This document shows positions 1-9,563 of a stretch of DNA of 64,000 nt, piece after piece. Below the pieces are notes generated by a model, which saw only the letters and a list, made by a program, of their open reading frames with translations, had not been told where the DNA came from and ran no database searches. Every line of letters starts with the position of its first letter. Position 1 is the first letter of the stretch. Where the stretch lies: positions 558,001-622,000 of the forward strand of contig NZ_CP126158.1 in assembly GCF_030127145.1 (NCBI RefSeq), given 5' to 3'. This DNA is from Halobaculum halobium (GTDB lineage: Archaea > Halobacteriota > Halobacteria > Halobacteriales > Haloferacaceae). A program made the translations under genes and the position numbers.

Positions 1-121
1 GGAATTCGCTCCATCGGTATCGGCCCGCGTCGCAGACGGCGGGGGCGCCCGCGGTCGTATCGGCCCCCACAGACGGTACTGTTTTGCCTCGTACCTCCGA
101 TGTCCGAGCGAGCGCCCACAG

Positions 122-1174
122 ATGACCGATCCCCGGGAGTCGACCCCTGGCGAAGCCTGTCGTGACCGCGAGTTGCAACTGTACGAGACCGTACTCGACG
201 ACCTGGATGACGCGGTGTACGCCCTCGGCCCCGACGGCGAGATCGTCTATGTCAACGAGCGCTACGCCGAAATGAAGGGGGTCGCGGCCGAGACGTTGCT
301 CGAGACGCACATCTACGAGTGGGTCGATGAGGAGACGGCAAAACGGGCGCAGACAGTGCTGAATGAGGTCGACGCGGGCGAACGTGAGGTCGGCGTGGTC
401 GAGTACGACTTCCTCACGGCCGACGGTGACACGTTCCCCGTGGAACTCCGGTTCAACAGAGTGACGAGCGGCGAGGTCGAACTCGGCCGGGTCGGCGTCA
501 TCCGCGACGTCTCCGAGCGCAAGCGCCGCGAGGAGGCGCTTCGTCGGAAGAACGAGCGGCTCGAATCGTTCGCGAGCGTCGTCTCGCACGACCTCCGAAA
601 CCCGCTGAACGTGCTCTCCGGATCGCTCCAACTGGCTCGCGAAACCGGCGACGAGGAACACCTCGAACGCGCCGAGCGGGCCGTCGAGGACATGACGACG
701 CTCGTCGACGATCTGCTGATGCTCGCGCGCGAGGGCGAGGTGATCGACGACGTTGAACCGGTCGACCTCGCGTCGGTCGCCGAGTCGACGTGGGAGACCG
801 CGACGGAGGGATCGGACGCGACCGTGTCGATCGAGGCGACGAACCGGATCGTCGCCGACCCCGCCCGACTCACACAGTTGCTGGATAACCTCTTTCGCAA
901 CGCGGTCGACCACGGCGGCGACGACGTCACGGTCACCGTTGCGGATCTCACGGACGGTTTCCGCGTCGCCGACGACGGACCGGGAATCCCCTCCGGCGAC
1001 CGGGATCGAGTGTTCGAGAGCGGGTACTCGACCGCCGGGGGCGGCACCGGATTCGGGCTCGCGATCGTCGCCGAGATCGCCGACGCGCACGACTGGCAGG
1101 TCTCCGTCGACGAGTCCGAGAACGGGGGGGCGGTGTTCGCGGTCCACAGCGTCGAATGTGTCCGGCGAGAGTGA
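122..1174 (+). CDS. PAS-domain sensor histidine kinase
   Basis: Two-component sensor kinase of 350 residues that should autophosphorylate on His and pass the phosphate to a response regulator. An N-terminal PAS domain covers roughly residues 25-140 (AVYALGPDGEIVYVNERYAE near its start). The dimerisation/phosphoacceptor box VVSHDLRNPL is near residue 155, and a HATPase_c domain follows with an N-box (NLFRNAVDHGG), a G1 box (VADDGPGI) and a G2 box (GTGFGLAI). No membrane segments are seen, so it is probably a soluble sensor. No response regulator lies next to it, which is common for haloarchaeal orphan kinases. The signal sensed cannot be inferred. Start is the ATG at 122; a weak TATA-like stretch lies about 29 nt upstream. 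Confidence 0.93.
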   Translation: MTDPRESTPGEACRDRELQLYETVLDDLDDAVYALGPDGEIVYVNERYAEMKGVAAETLLETHIYEWVDEETAKRAQTVLNEVDAGEREVGVVEYDFLTADGDTFPVELRFNRVTSGEVELGRVGVIRDVSERKRREEALRRKNERLESFASVVSHDLRNPLNVLSGSLQLARETGDEEHLERAERAVEDMTTLVDDLLMLAREGEVIDDVEPVDLASVAESTWETATEGSDATVSIEATNRIVADPARLTQLLDNLFRNAVDHGGDDVTVTVADLTDGFRVADDGPGIPSGDRDRVFESGYSTAGGGTGFGLAIVAEIADAHDWQVSVDESENGGAVFAVHSVECVRRE

Positions 1175-1298
1175 CGCTCCGTGGGCCTCGACTCGCTGTG
1201 AGCGGGCCCCCCGGGAACGCGGTCTTCGTCGGCGGAGGTGGCGAGATCGTGCCGCCGGCACCGACACCGTTTTTCGCGAGCGCCCGTCGTATCGGACA

Positions 1299-4055
1299 GT
1301 GAACGTTCGCGGTCCCCTCGTCGACGTCGGTGAGGTCCGGCAGGTGAGCACCCGCTACGGCGAGCGCGACCTCGCGGAGTTGAGCGTGCGTCCGGACGGC
1401 GGAGCCGCCGACCCGGTCACGGTCACCCTCTGGGGGAAGTGGACCCACACCGCCGAGCACGCCGAGCCAGGAATGGATCTGCTCGTCACCGACGTCGAGC
1501 GCGACGACTACGGCGACCGCGAGGGCTACACCACCTCCGGAGACTCGTACGTCGTCCTCGAACCGGACTTCCTCGTCGACGTGACCGACGTGCGCTCGTG
1601 GGTGCAGTGCCCCCGGATGTACTACCTGAACAAGCTCTCGGGGATCCCGCTGAACTACCCCGTCGTCAAGGGGACGGTCGTGCACGAGGTGTTCGGCGAC
1701 CTCCTCCGCGGCGTCGACCTGGAGGAGTCCATCGAGGACCGGGTCGCGGAGGCCGGTCTCGAACTCGGGCTGCTGGGGAGAGAGCGCGAGGAGGTCGCCG
1801 ACGAGGTCCGCCGCAACGCCGCCGCGATCGAGGGGTGGCTCAGCCAGGGGCGCCTCGCCGCGAGCGACGACAGCGACGGCGGGGATGGCGGCGACGACGC
1901 GGCCGACGGCGCGGGCGACGCCGACCGCGGCGGCAACGCGTCGCTGTCCGACTGGGACGGCGGCCCAGACGAATCGGAGTGGCGCTCGGAGTACACGCTC
2001 ATCTCCCCGACGTTCGGCATCAAGGGCCGCGCGGACGCGCTGCGGCGCGGGCAGCCGGTGGAACTCAAGACGGGCAAGAACACGAACCGGGAGCCGCGCT
2101 TCCAGGACAAGATCCAGGCGGCGTGCTACGCCCTCCTCTTGCGCGAGCGCGGCGTCGACGCCGACACCGGCACCCTGCTGTACACGAAGAACACGGCGCT
2201 GGACCGGGGAGAGGCCTCGGGCGACCTCTCGCCGGCCAAGGAGTTCTCCGTCGGGAAGGGGCTGCTCGACTTCGTCGTCCGCACGCGAAACGAGATCGCG
2301 GCCGCGGAGTTCGACATGACGGTGCCGACGGGGTACGAGGCCGACGCGACGTGCGAGTACTGCTTCGAGCAGGACACCTGCATGGTCGTCTCTGGTCGCC
2401 TCGACCAGGAGTCGAAAGCCGGACAGATCGGACAGGCGCTCCCGGGGGAAGAGCGCGAGTACTTCGACGCCACGTACCGCGCGCTGGAGGAGGAGCGCCG
2501 CGAGACGCACGCCGAGTACCGGAAGCTGTGGGAGCAGACGGCCGAGGAACGCGCCGCCGACGACCGCGCGCTGATCGACTTGAGCCCGATCGCACAGGAG
2601 CCGATCGGCGACGGTCGCTGGCGACTGACCGCCCGCAAGGAATCCGACGCCGTCTCGAAGCTCCGCGAGGGCGACGTGGCGCTCGCGTCCGACGGCGACC
2701 CTGCGTCGGGCCACGCGGAGTTGGGTCGGATACGGACCCTGGGAGACGAGGTCGTCGTCGAGACCGACGAGCCGGTCGAACTCCGCCGGCTCGACGTGTA
2801 CCCCTCCGAGTTGTCGGTGTCGCGGATGCACACCGCCGTCCACGACTTCGTGCTCAAGGGAGCTCCCGACCGCAAGGACGTGCTGTTCGGGCGGCGCGAT
2901 CCCGCGTTTTCCGACGGGCAACGAACGTACATCGACAACAACGCCGCCCAGAACGACGCGGTGAACCGGGCGGTGAACGCCGAGGACTTCGCGCTCGTCC
3001 ACGGGCCACCCGGCACGGGGAAGACGTACACCATCGCCCGTATCGTCCGCGCGCTCGTCGAGCGGGGGAACCGCGTGCTCCTGTCGGCGTTCACGAACCG
3101 CGCGGTCGACAACGCCCTCGAAGCCCTCCACGAGCAGGGATTCACGGACGCCCTCCGCGTCGGCACCGAGACGGGCGTCCGCAGCGACATGCAGGACAGC
3201 CGTCTGGTCACCCGGGGCGAGCCGAACGACCGCGCGGCGAAGCTCAACTCGGCGCCCGTCGTCGCGGCGACGACCTCCTCGTGCGGCTCGCGGACGATGC
3301 GCGAGCAGGAGTTCGACGTGGCGCTCGTCGACGAGGCGTCACAGCTTACCGAACCGGGGACCCTCGCCGCCGTCAACCTCGCCGACAGGTTCGTCCTCGT
3401 CGGCGACCACGAGCAGCTCCCGCCGGTCGTCCGCGCGGAGAACCGCCTCCGGGAGTCGCTGTTCCAGCGGCTCATCGAGGAGCAGCCGGACGCCGGCGTG
3501 ATGCTCGACCGGCAGTACCGCATGAGCCAGCGCATCCAGGCGTTCTCCTCGCGGGAGTTCTACGACGGGAAGTTGCGTCCGGCGACGCCGGCGGTCGCCG
3601 GCCAGACGCTCGCGGACCTCGGCGTCGACACAGGCGACCTCCCGCCGGCGCTGCGCGACGCTGTCTCGTTCGTCGACCCCGACGGCGCCCGCGAGGGCAA
3701 CGCCAACTCGGTCGAGGCCGAACGCGTCGCCGAGGTGGTCGAGGCGTACGTCGCCGCCGGCGTCGACCCCGACGACATCGGCGTCATCGCCCCGTTCCGC
3801 GCGCAGGTCGCCGAGATCGGCCGCCGGACGGACGTGACCGTCGACACGGTCGACCGGTTCCAGGGGTCGAGCAAGGAGGTGATCGTCGTCTCGTTCGTCG
3901 CCACCGGCGACCTCTCCTCGCCCATCTTCGAGGACACCCGCCGCGTCAACGTCGCGCTCACCCGTGCGAAAAAGGCGCTGTGTCTCGTCGGCGACGCGGA
4001 CGCGCTCGCGTCCGAACCGTTCTACGAGCGGATGCTCGACTGGGCGCGGCGATAG
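1299..4055 (+). CDS. Dna2-like Fe-S nuclease/superfamily 1 helicase fusion
   Basis: 918 residues from the GTG at 1299, which lies about 27 nt after a T-rich TATA-like element (1269-1275), suggesting a leaderless mRNA. The N-terminal part looks like an OB-type region. It is followed by a Cas4/RecB-type PDDEXK nuclease: one Cys near residue 102 (VQCPRMYY) and three near 351-360 (CEYCFEQDTC) fit the Fe-S cluster pattern, with GRAD and ELKTGK as active-site motifs. The C-terminal half is an SF1 helicase with Walker A GPPGTGKT near residue 568, a Walker B-like VDEASQL, QYRM and TRAKKAL. This is the Dna2/AddB-like architecture expected to process flaps or DNA ends in replication and repair. An acidic Gly/Asp-rich insert sits inside the nuclease domain near residues 188-225. 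The longer reading frame upstream is not coding-like. Confidence 0.9.
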   Translation: MNVRGPLVDVGEVRQVSTRYGERDLAELSVRPDGGAADPVTVTLWGKWTHTAEHAEPGMDLLVTDVERDDYGDREGYTTSGDSYVVLEPDFLVDVTDVRSWVQCPRMYYLNKLSGIPLNYPVVKGTVVHEVFGDLLRGVDLEESIEDRVAEAGLELGLLGREREEVADEVRRNAAAIEGWLSQGRLAASDDSDGGDGGDDAADGAGDADRGGNASLSDWDGGPDESEWRSEYTLISPTFGIKGRADALRRGQPVELKTGKNTNREPRFQDKIQAACYALLLRERGVDADTGTLLYTKNTALDRGEASGDLSPAKEFSVGKGLLDFVVRTRNEIAAAEFDMTVPTGYEADATCEYCFEQDTCMVVSGRLDQESKAGQIGQALPGEEREYFDATYRALEEERRETHAEYRKLWEQTAEERAADDRALIDLSPIAQEPIGDGRWRLTARKESDAVSKLREGDVALASDGDPASGHAELGRIRTLGDEVVVETDEPVELRRLDVYPSELSVSRMHTAVHDFVLKGAPDRKDVLFGRRDPAFSDGQRTYIDNNAAQNDAVNRAVNAEDFALVHGPPGTGKTYTIARIVRALVERGNRVLLSAFTNRAVDNALEALHEQGFTDALRVGTETGVRSDMQDSRLVTRGEPNDRAAKLNSAPVVAATTSSCGSRTMREQEFDVALVDEASQLTEPGTLAAVNLADRFVLVGDHEQLPPVVRAENRLRESLFQRLIEEQPDAGVMLDRQYRMSQRIQAFSSREFYDGKLRPATPAVAGQTLADLGVDTGDLPPALRDAVSFVDPDGAREGNANSVEAERVAEVVEAYVAAGVDPDDIGVIAPFRAQVAEIGRRTDVTVDTVDRFQGSSKEVIVVSFVATGDLSSPIFEDTRRVNVALTRAKKALCLVGDADALASEPFYERMLDWARR

Positions 4056-4079
4056 ACGGCTGCCGACCGCGCCGACGTA

Positions 4080-5987
4080 TCAGCCCCCGTCGCCGTCGTC
4101 AGCGGGCGCGGAGTCCTCGTCGACGCCGTCCGCCGTTCGCTCGGCGGCGGAGCCCCGTCCGTTGGCCGCCGCGGAGTCCAGCCCGTCGCTCCCGCTCGCG
4201 ACGGCGCTGCCGCCCGAGGGACCGTCGGCGGACGCGCGCTGTCGGCGGTTGCGCCGCGCGCGCCGGCGGGCCGTGAGGTCACCGCGCAGGCGGTCGAGCA
4301 GTTCCTCGCGGAGGTCGTCGGCCGCCTCGGCGTCGAGGTCGTGAGCGACCGCGTCGCCGCCGAGCAGTCCCGAGGACGACGCCGAGTCGCCGACGACGGA
4401 CGCGAGGCGTCGCCGCCGCTGGAAGAGGGTCCGCGAGACGAACACGGTCTGCAGCCGGAAGTACGGCACCAGCCGGGTGTGCCGGCGGAGCACGCCGCCT
4501 CGGGTGACGAACCCGTCGGAGACGGTTGCGTGCCCGCGGTTCGCCCACGAGAGATGGCCAGCCAGCGGCGCGAGCGCGACGCCGACCAGCGGCGCGAGCG
4601 CGACGAACCGCGGGAGGTCGAACGCGAACCGGTCGACGCCGATTGTGACGGCAGTCACCGCCAGCGCCGCGAGCGCGTAGCGCGCGACGTATCGGCGGCG
4701 GGCGCGGACCGGCGGGCGCTCGACGACCTCGATCCCGAACGCGTCGTCCGTCGCGGACGTGTCGTCTCGATCGTCGCTCTCGCCCGCGCCCGTGTCGACG
4801 CCCAACTCGGCGCGGACGTCGTCCGCGAGCGCGACGACGCGCTCTCGGGTGTCCAGCGGGACCGCCGTCTCGACGCCGCCGCCGCCCGATCCCGGAGCGT
4901 AGCCCGCGGTGTCGATCGCCAGACTGGCGTAGCCGAGGCGACGCATCGCGGCGTTCTCCGAGACCGTGAGCGTCTGCACCTTCGAGAGCGGGACGGTCCC
5001 GCTGTAGCGACCGAGGAGCCCGCGCTCGTAGCGGAGCTCGTCGCCGACCCGCTCCAGCCGGAAGCCGTAGTACCTGACGAACGTCAGGGCGGCGCTGACG
5101 ACCCAGACGACGAGCAGGAACCCGACGACGCCGAGCAGGCCGAGCGACACCAGATCGCTCGTCCCGAGCGACGGCACGTCGCCAGGTCCGACCTCCACGT
5201 CGATGATCCCGTAGCGTACGAGCAGGCGCCCGCCGTCGAACAGCAGGTCGTCGAAGAGGCTCGCGCCGACGAACGGCGCGATCACCGCGCCGGGGTGGAA
5301 CGACACCGCACACAGCGTCGCGAACCGCCGACCGGTGAGCTCGTACAGGGTCTCCGTTTCCGTCCCCGTCTCCGCCTCGGGCGCTGGCTCCGCGGTCGCT
5401 CCCGCGTCGGCGACCGCCGTCGAACCCGCGCTCGCGACGCCGTCTCGACGCGGATCGGCGTCCGTCGCGTCGCGGTCCCCCTCGCTCGTCCGCGTGGGCT
5501 CGACGCCGTCGGCCTCCTTGCCTCGCCGCCCGCGATCGCCACGGCGACCCCGGCGACCAAGCTCCTCCCGGAGACGGTCGGCCTCGTCGCTCCCGACGGC
5601 GTCGAGCGTCGCCTCCGTCGCGCCGCCGCCGGCCGTCTCGACGGTCACGGTCGCGATCCCGAGCGCGCGCTGGAGGACGCTCCGGCGAACGTCCACGTTC
5701 TGGACGCGGTGCAGGGGGATCTCTCGGTCCTGGCGCGAGACGACGCCCGACGTGACCACCAGGCGGTCGGAGAGAACCTCGTACTCGAACCGGTACCACC
5801 GAGCGAGCGCGGCGCCGGCGCCGACGAGGAACGCGGCCGGGACCGCGGCCAGCGCCACCGGACCGGTTCCGCCGCCACCGCCGCCCATCCCCGCAACCGC
5901 CGTGGTGGCGAACAGCGCGAACAGCGCGAGCTGTCCGCCCGATCGGAGCGCGCTGACGGCCGCGGAGGCGGGATGGAGTCGGGCCAT
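4080..5987 (-). CDS. YdbT-like multi-PH-domain membrane protein
   Basis: 635-residue membrane protein of the bacterial PH (DUF304/YdbT) family. Repeated units carry the family signature: a hydrophobic helical hairpin, then an R/K-rich strand and a motif like IPLHRVQNVDVRRSVLQRAL (first copy), VPLSKVQTLTVSENAAMRRL (second) and a shorter third copy (LVPYFRLQTVFVSRTLFQRR). An acidic low-complexity insert occupies about residues 145-215, and the C-terminus is Arg- then acid-rich. It overlaps the upstream PH gene by 4 nt (ATGA at 5987), so the two form a YdbS/YdbT-like pair. Bacterial homologues sit in the membrane; their biochemical function is poorly defined, and envelope or lipid roles are only inferred. 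The start is supported by the overlap. Confidence 0.85.
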   Translation of the reverse strand: MARLHPASAAVSALRSGGQLALFALFATTAVAGMGGGGGGTGPVALAAVPAAFLVGAGAALARWYRFEYEVLSDRLVVTSGVVSRQDREIPLHRVQNVDVRRSVLQRALGIATVTVETAGGGATEATLDAVGSDEADRLREELGRRGRRGDRGRRGKEADGVEPTRTSEGDRDATDADPRRDGVASAGSTAVADAGATAEPAPEAETGTETETLYELTGRRFATLCAVSFHPGAVIAPFVGASLFDDLLFDGGRLLVRYGIIDVEVGPGDVPSLGTSDLVSLGLLGVVGFLLVVWVVSAALTFVRYYGFRLERVGDELRYERGLLGRYSGTVPLSKVQTLTVSENAAMRRLGYASLAIDTAGYAPGSGGGGVETAVPLDTRERVVALADDVRAELGVDTGAGESDDRDDTSATDDAFGIEVVERPPVRARRRYVARYALAALAVTAVTIGVDRFAFDLPRFVALAPLVGVALAPLAGHLSWANRGHATVSDGFVTRGGVLRRHTRLVPYFRLQTVFVSRTLFQRRRRLASVVGDSASSSGLLGGDAVAHDLDAEAADDLREELLDRLRGDLTARRRARRNRRQRASADGPSGGSAVASGSDGLDSAAANGRGSAAERTADGVDEDSAPADDGDGG

Positions 5988-6444
5988 CAGACGGCGTCGA
6001 ACTCCGATTCGGTCGCGAGTTCGCGCAGGCGCTCACGGAGGTCGCTCGCCCGCGCCGGCGTCAGCCCGGGGATGGTGATGTCGGCGCCGCGCGATCCGGC
6101 CGTGTAGACGACGACGGAGGCGAGCCCGAGCGCCCGCTCGAGGGGCCGCGTCGGGTGTCGACGTGCTGGACGCGCACGTACGGCACCGACGAGTCGACGC
6201 GGGTGAGGACGCCGCGAACGAGATACAGCGAGTCCTCGCGGATCTCGAAGCGCCAGACGCGATAGCGCACGAACGCCGCGGCGACGCCGAGCGCGACGAC
6301 GACGACTGCGACAGCCGCGGCCGCCGCGGGCGGCACCGGCGCGCCGACTCGCTGGGCGACGAGGCCGACGGCGAGGATCACCCCGCCGGGGACGAGCGCG
6401 GCGACGAGCCACGCCAGCCGGACTCGCGGATTGAGCGATTCCAT
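5987..6444 (-). pseudogene. YdbS-like PH-domain protein, frameshifted by one base
   Basis: The reading frame from the ATG at 6444 encodes two N-terminal membrane helices and the start of a PH domain ([15 protein letters not shown]). It then degenerates into Ser/Arg-rich nonsense. The continuation ([16 protein letters not shown] and onwards to the stop at 5987-5989) is in another frame. Adding one base to the four-G run at 6142-6145 (C-run on the coding strand) restores one 152-residue YdbS-like protein whose stop overlaps the next gene's start. Typed as a pseudogene because the sequence as given is broken, but the downstream half keeps full coding character, so a sequencing or assembly indel is more likely than decay. 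Confidence 0.85.
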
Positions 6445-6524
6445 ACTCGGCGTTCGGTCGCCTCCGGTAAACGCTGTGGGGTCGCGTCGCGGGCGTTCGG
6501 CGCCCGAGTCAGCTGGCGGCTGGG

Positions 6525-9395
6525 TCATTCGGCGTCCGACTCAGTCGCCGGCGACCCGTCTGCGACTGCACTCCGAGAGCCTGGGGCGCCTCCGCGCTCG
6601 GGGCGGTCGCCCACCTCCTCAAGCACCCGAGCGTGGAACTCCGCCAGCGCCGCCGCCTCGTCCTCCGCGAGCACCGTGTCGCTTGCCGACAGCGTCGCCA
6701 GCCCGAACGCCCGCGGCGACGGCGTGTCGACCTCGTGGTGGACGACCTCGATGTCGCCCGACTGCACGGACGCGAGTACCTCGCTGATCCCCGCCACGTG
6801 CAGTTTGTCCTCGATGATCTCGCGGTACGTCTCCTCCAGCACCGCGAACGAGTCGAGGTCCTGGGCGAACGAGACGAGCATCTCCGCAGACACCTGTTGT
6901 TGGGCGGCGGACTTCTCGTGGCCCTTGTAGCGCGCGAGGATCAAAAGCGACCGCGTCGCGTTGATCCGGAAGTACCGTTTCAGGAGGTCCGTCCCCTCCA
7001 GCGACGCCCGCAGGTCCGACGCCACCGCGCCCGGTTCGATCGACCGGAGCACGTCGGCGACGTTCACCTTGCGGTTCAGCGGCATCGAGACGGTGAAGCC
7101 GGTGTCTGCGACCGCGACCTGGACGTTGGCGTTCGCCCGCTGGGAGCACCGGTAGGCGACGAGTCGCGAGAGGCCGTCGTTGAACCGCCGACCGTAGGCG
7201 CTGTGGACGTGGTAGCGGCGTCGGTACTCCCCGCGGTCGAGGACCTGCTCGACGACGATCCGCTCGGGCGTGGCGACGCCGTCGGCCCCGAGAAACCGAC
7301 GCTGCTCGTCGTACATTCGAGCGATCGCGCGAACGGAGTTTTCGTCCAAGGGGTGCCTGCGGAGCCAGCGGCGCGCGGTCGCCTGCCCGCCCTCGTCGAG
7401 CCGGTCCAGCAGGTCGCGCTGGAACGAGAGGATCTCCCGCCCCAAGTCGTAACTGAGCGGGAGGCGCTCGGAGAACCACGAGGGGACCGTCGGACGCTGT
7501 CCGGAGGGGTCGACGTACACCTTCGAGCCGCGCCGGTAGCTGTACTGGTACGTCGACCCGCCGAGCTGGAATACGTCTCCCGGGTCCAGCGTGTCGAGGT
7601 ACGACTCGTCGAGTTGCCCGACCCACTCGTCGCCGCCGCGGACGAACACGTCGATGGTGAACGAGTCCGGGATGGTGCCGACGTTCGTCAAGTAGATCAC
7701 CCGCGCCAGCCGTCCGCGCTTGCCGATCAGCGGTTCGCCGACCGGAAACGCCTCGTAGTGGTGCTCCCCGTCGGGGCGGTCGTTCGTGTCGCGCCACACT
7801 TTCGCGTACGCGTTCTTCTCTTCCATCCCCTCGTAGTCCGCCGTGAGATACCGCATGAGCTGTTCCCACTCGGCGTCCGAGTAGCTGCGGTACGGGTACG
7901 CCGACCGGAGCGTGTCGAGCACGGCTGACTCCCGTTTCACGCCGTCGATCGCCATCCCGTACACCTGCTGGGCGGCGACGTCTTGGGCGTCGTCGGGGAC
8001 GAACACGCGGTCGACGAACCCCTCCTCGGCCCGCTGGAGCATGACGGCGCACTCGACCAACTCGTCGCGGTCGAGCGCGATCACCCGTCCCTCGACGGTC
8101 CGCCCCAGGCGGTGACCCGCGCGACCGACGCGCTGGAGCAACGAGGCGACGGACTTCGGCGAACCGACCTGCACCACCAGGTCGACGTGGGGCATGTCGA
8201 TCCCCAGCTCCAGCGACGTGGAGGTGGTCACCACGTCGATGTCGCCGGACTTCAGTTTCGCTTCGACGGCCTCGCGGTGCTCCTTCGACATCGAGCCGTG
8301 GTGACACCCCGAGTCGGACTCGTCGTACCCGTAGCGTTCGCGGAGGTTCGTCAGCACGCGCTCGGCGCCCGAGCGGGTGTTGGTGAACACGAGCGTGTTC
8401 TCGTGGTCGTCGATGAGCTCGTGGAGGCGGTCGTAGAAGCGGTCGTTCACCACCTCCCGCGGCGTGTCGATCAGGTCGTCGGTCGGACACTCCAGCCGGA
8501 GATCGAACTCGCGGACGAACCGGGTGTCGACGATCTCGCAGTCGCGCGGGCGCCACTCGCCGCCGCCTCCGGTTCCGACTCCTGCGGCGTGGCCGTCCCC
8601 GGAGTCCGAATCGGACTCGTCGGCTTGTCGCTCCCCGCCGACGAGGAACTGCGCCATCGTCGACAGCGGCTCGACCGTCGCCGAGCAGCCGATCCGCGTC
8701 GGGGACGAGTCACAGAGTCGTTCGAGTCGCTCGAGCGACACCGAGAGGTGGGTTCCGCGTTTGTTGTCGGCCAGCGAGTGGATCTCGTCGACGACGACGT
8801 ACTCCACGCTGCGGAGGTGCGCTTTGAACTTCGGGGAGTTGAGCAGGATCGCGAGCGTCTCCGGCGTCGTGTTGAGGACGTGCGGCGGCGACTCCAGCAT
8901 CGCCCGGCGCGCTGCATCGGGCGTGTCGCCGTGCCGGATCGCCTGCCGGATATCGGCGTCGTGGCCGCGGGCGTCCAATCGGTCCGAGATCCCGTCGATC
9001 GGCGCCGCGAGGTTGCGCGCGATGTCGTTCGCGAGCGACTTCAGCGGCGAGACGTACAGGCAGTAGACGCCGTCGTCGAGGCCGCCGTCCAGGTCGCGCT
9101 CGCGACGGAACAGGTCGTTGAGGACGGCAGTGAACGCCGAGAGGGTTTTGCCCGACCCGGTCGGGGACGCGACCAGGCAGCTCTCGCCCTCGTCGATCAG
9201 CGGGATCGCCTCGCGCTGCGGCGGCGTGAAGAAGCCGCCGTTGCCGCCGACGTACGCGCCGAACTGGTCGACCCACCACTCGCGGACGCTTGGCTCCAGA
9301 CGGTCGAGCACGTCGCCGTCGGCGATGTCGACGGCGGCGGGGTCGAAGTCGTACCCGGCGTCGGTCGCGGCGAGCAACTCCCGCCCGTCGGTCAT
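6525..9395 (-). CDS. lhr: Lhr-type DEAD/DEAH-box ATP-dependent helicase
   Basis: 956-residue superfamily 2 helicase of the archaeal Lhr (large helicase-related) family. Visible motifs in order are the Q-like region with [11 protein letters not shown], motif I SPTGSGKT, motif II VVDEIH, motif III GCSATV, motif [20 protein letters not shown] and motif [15 protein letters not shown], followed by the Lhr winged-helix and core domain. A Gly/Asp-rich acidic insert follows the first RecA domain near residue 290. Lhr proteins remodel replication forks and unwind RNA:DNA hybrids; the role in repair is from the family. I chose the ATG at 9395 because the longer frame runs back through the divergent MBL gene. 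Its promoter shares the repeat-containing 9396-9563 spacer. Confidence 0.92.
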   Translation of the reverse strand: MTDGRELLAATDAGYDFDPAAVDIADGDVLDRLEPSVREWWVDQFGAYVGGNGGFFTPPQREAIPLIDEGESCLVASPTGSGKTLSAFTAVLNDLFRRERDLDGGLDDGVYCLYVSPLKSLANDIARNLAAPIDGISDRLDARGHDADIRQAIRHGDTPDAARRAMLESPPHVLNTTPETLAILLNSPKFKAHLRSVEYVVVDEIHSLADNKRGTHLSVSLERLERLCDSSPTRIGCSATVEPLSTMAQFLVGGERQADESDSDSGDGHAAGVGTGGGGEWRPRDCEIVDTRFVREFDLRLECPTDDLIDTPREVVNDRFYDRLHELIDDHENTLVFTNTRSGAERVLTNLRERYGYDESDSGCHHGSMSKEHREAVEAKLKSGDIDVVTTSTSLELGIDMPHVDLVVQVGSPKSVASLLQRVGRAGHRLGRTVEGRVIALDRDELVECAVMLQRAEEGFVDRVFVPDDAQDVAAQQVYGMAIDGVKRESAVLDTLRSAYPYRSYSDAEWEQLMRYLTADYEGMEEKNAYAKVWRDTNDRPDGEHHYEAFPVGEPLIGKRGRLARVIYLTNVGTIPDSFTIDVFVRGGDEWVGQLDESYLDTLDPGDVFQLGGSTYQYSYRRGSKVYVDPSGQRPTVPSWFSERLPLSYDLGREILSFQRDLLDRLDEGGQATARRWLRRHPLDENSVRAIARMYDEQRRFLGADGVATPERIVVEQVLDRGEYRRRYHVHSAYGRRFNDGLSRLVAYRCSQRANANVQVAVADTGFTVSMPLNRKVNVADVLRSIEPGAVASDLRASLEGTDLLKRYFRINATRSLLILARYKGHEKSAAQQQVSAEMLVSFAQDLDSFAVLEETYREIIEDKLHVAGISEVLASVQSGDIEVVHHEVDTPSPRAFGLATLSASDTVLAEDEAAALAEFHARVLEEVGDRPERGGAPGSRSAVADGSPATESDAE

Positions 9396-9471
9396 GACGA
9401 TCGGCAGGGGCCGAGGCGGTAAGTCGGTTGTGGGGGCCCGGGTCGCCGCACGAGCCACCGCTCCGGACCCG

Positions 9472-9515
9472 GTCCGCCACCGATCCCGCACCAGTCCGTC
9501 ACCGATCCCGCACCG
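9472..9515. repeat. Two-copy 22-bp tandem repeat between divergent genes
   Basis: Two adjacent 22-bp units (9472-9493 and 9494-9515) differ at only two positions (unit position 6 C/T and last position A/G). Both carry the core CACCGATCCCGCACC. A partial third copy begins at 9516. The repeat sits in the 168-bp spacer between the divergent lhr and MBL genes, so it could be an operator for either, or a simple slippage duplication. Confidence 0.7.
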
Positions 9516-9563
9516 GTCCGCGCGAACCGCAACCACTTCCCCCGCGGTCGCCGACGACGAGGT

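Noticed and set aside
1-121. Possible gene ends or a divergent start (minus-strand ATG at 12-14) at the left edge
   Set aside because: Only a few codons are visible and no promoter or coding signal is convincing.
1439-4276. 945-codon frame overlapping the Dna2-like gene on the same strand
   Set aside because: Composition is Arg/Pro-rich and lacks motifs; the alternative frame has intact nuclease and helicase motifs.
4561-4607. 24-bp direct repeat inside the YdbT-like gene
   Set aside because: It encodes two copies of a VALAPL-type membrane-helix stretch; this is explained by protein sequence and codon bias rather than being a separate element.
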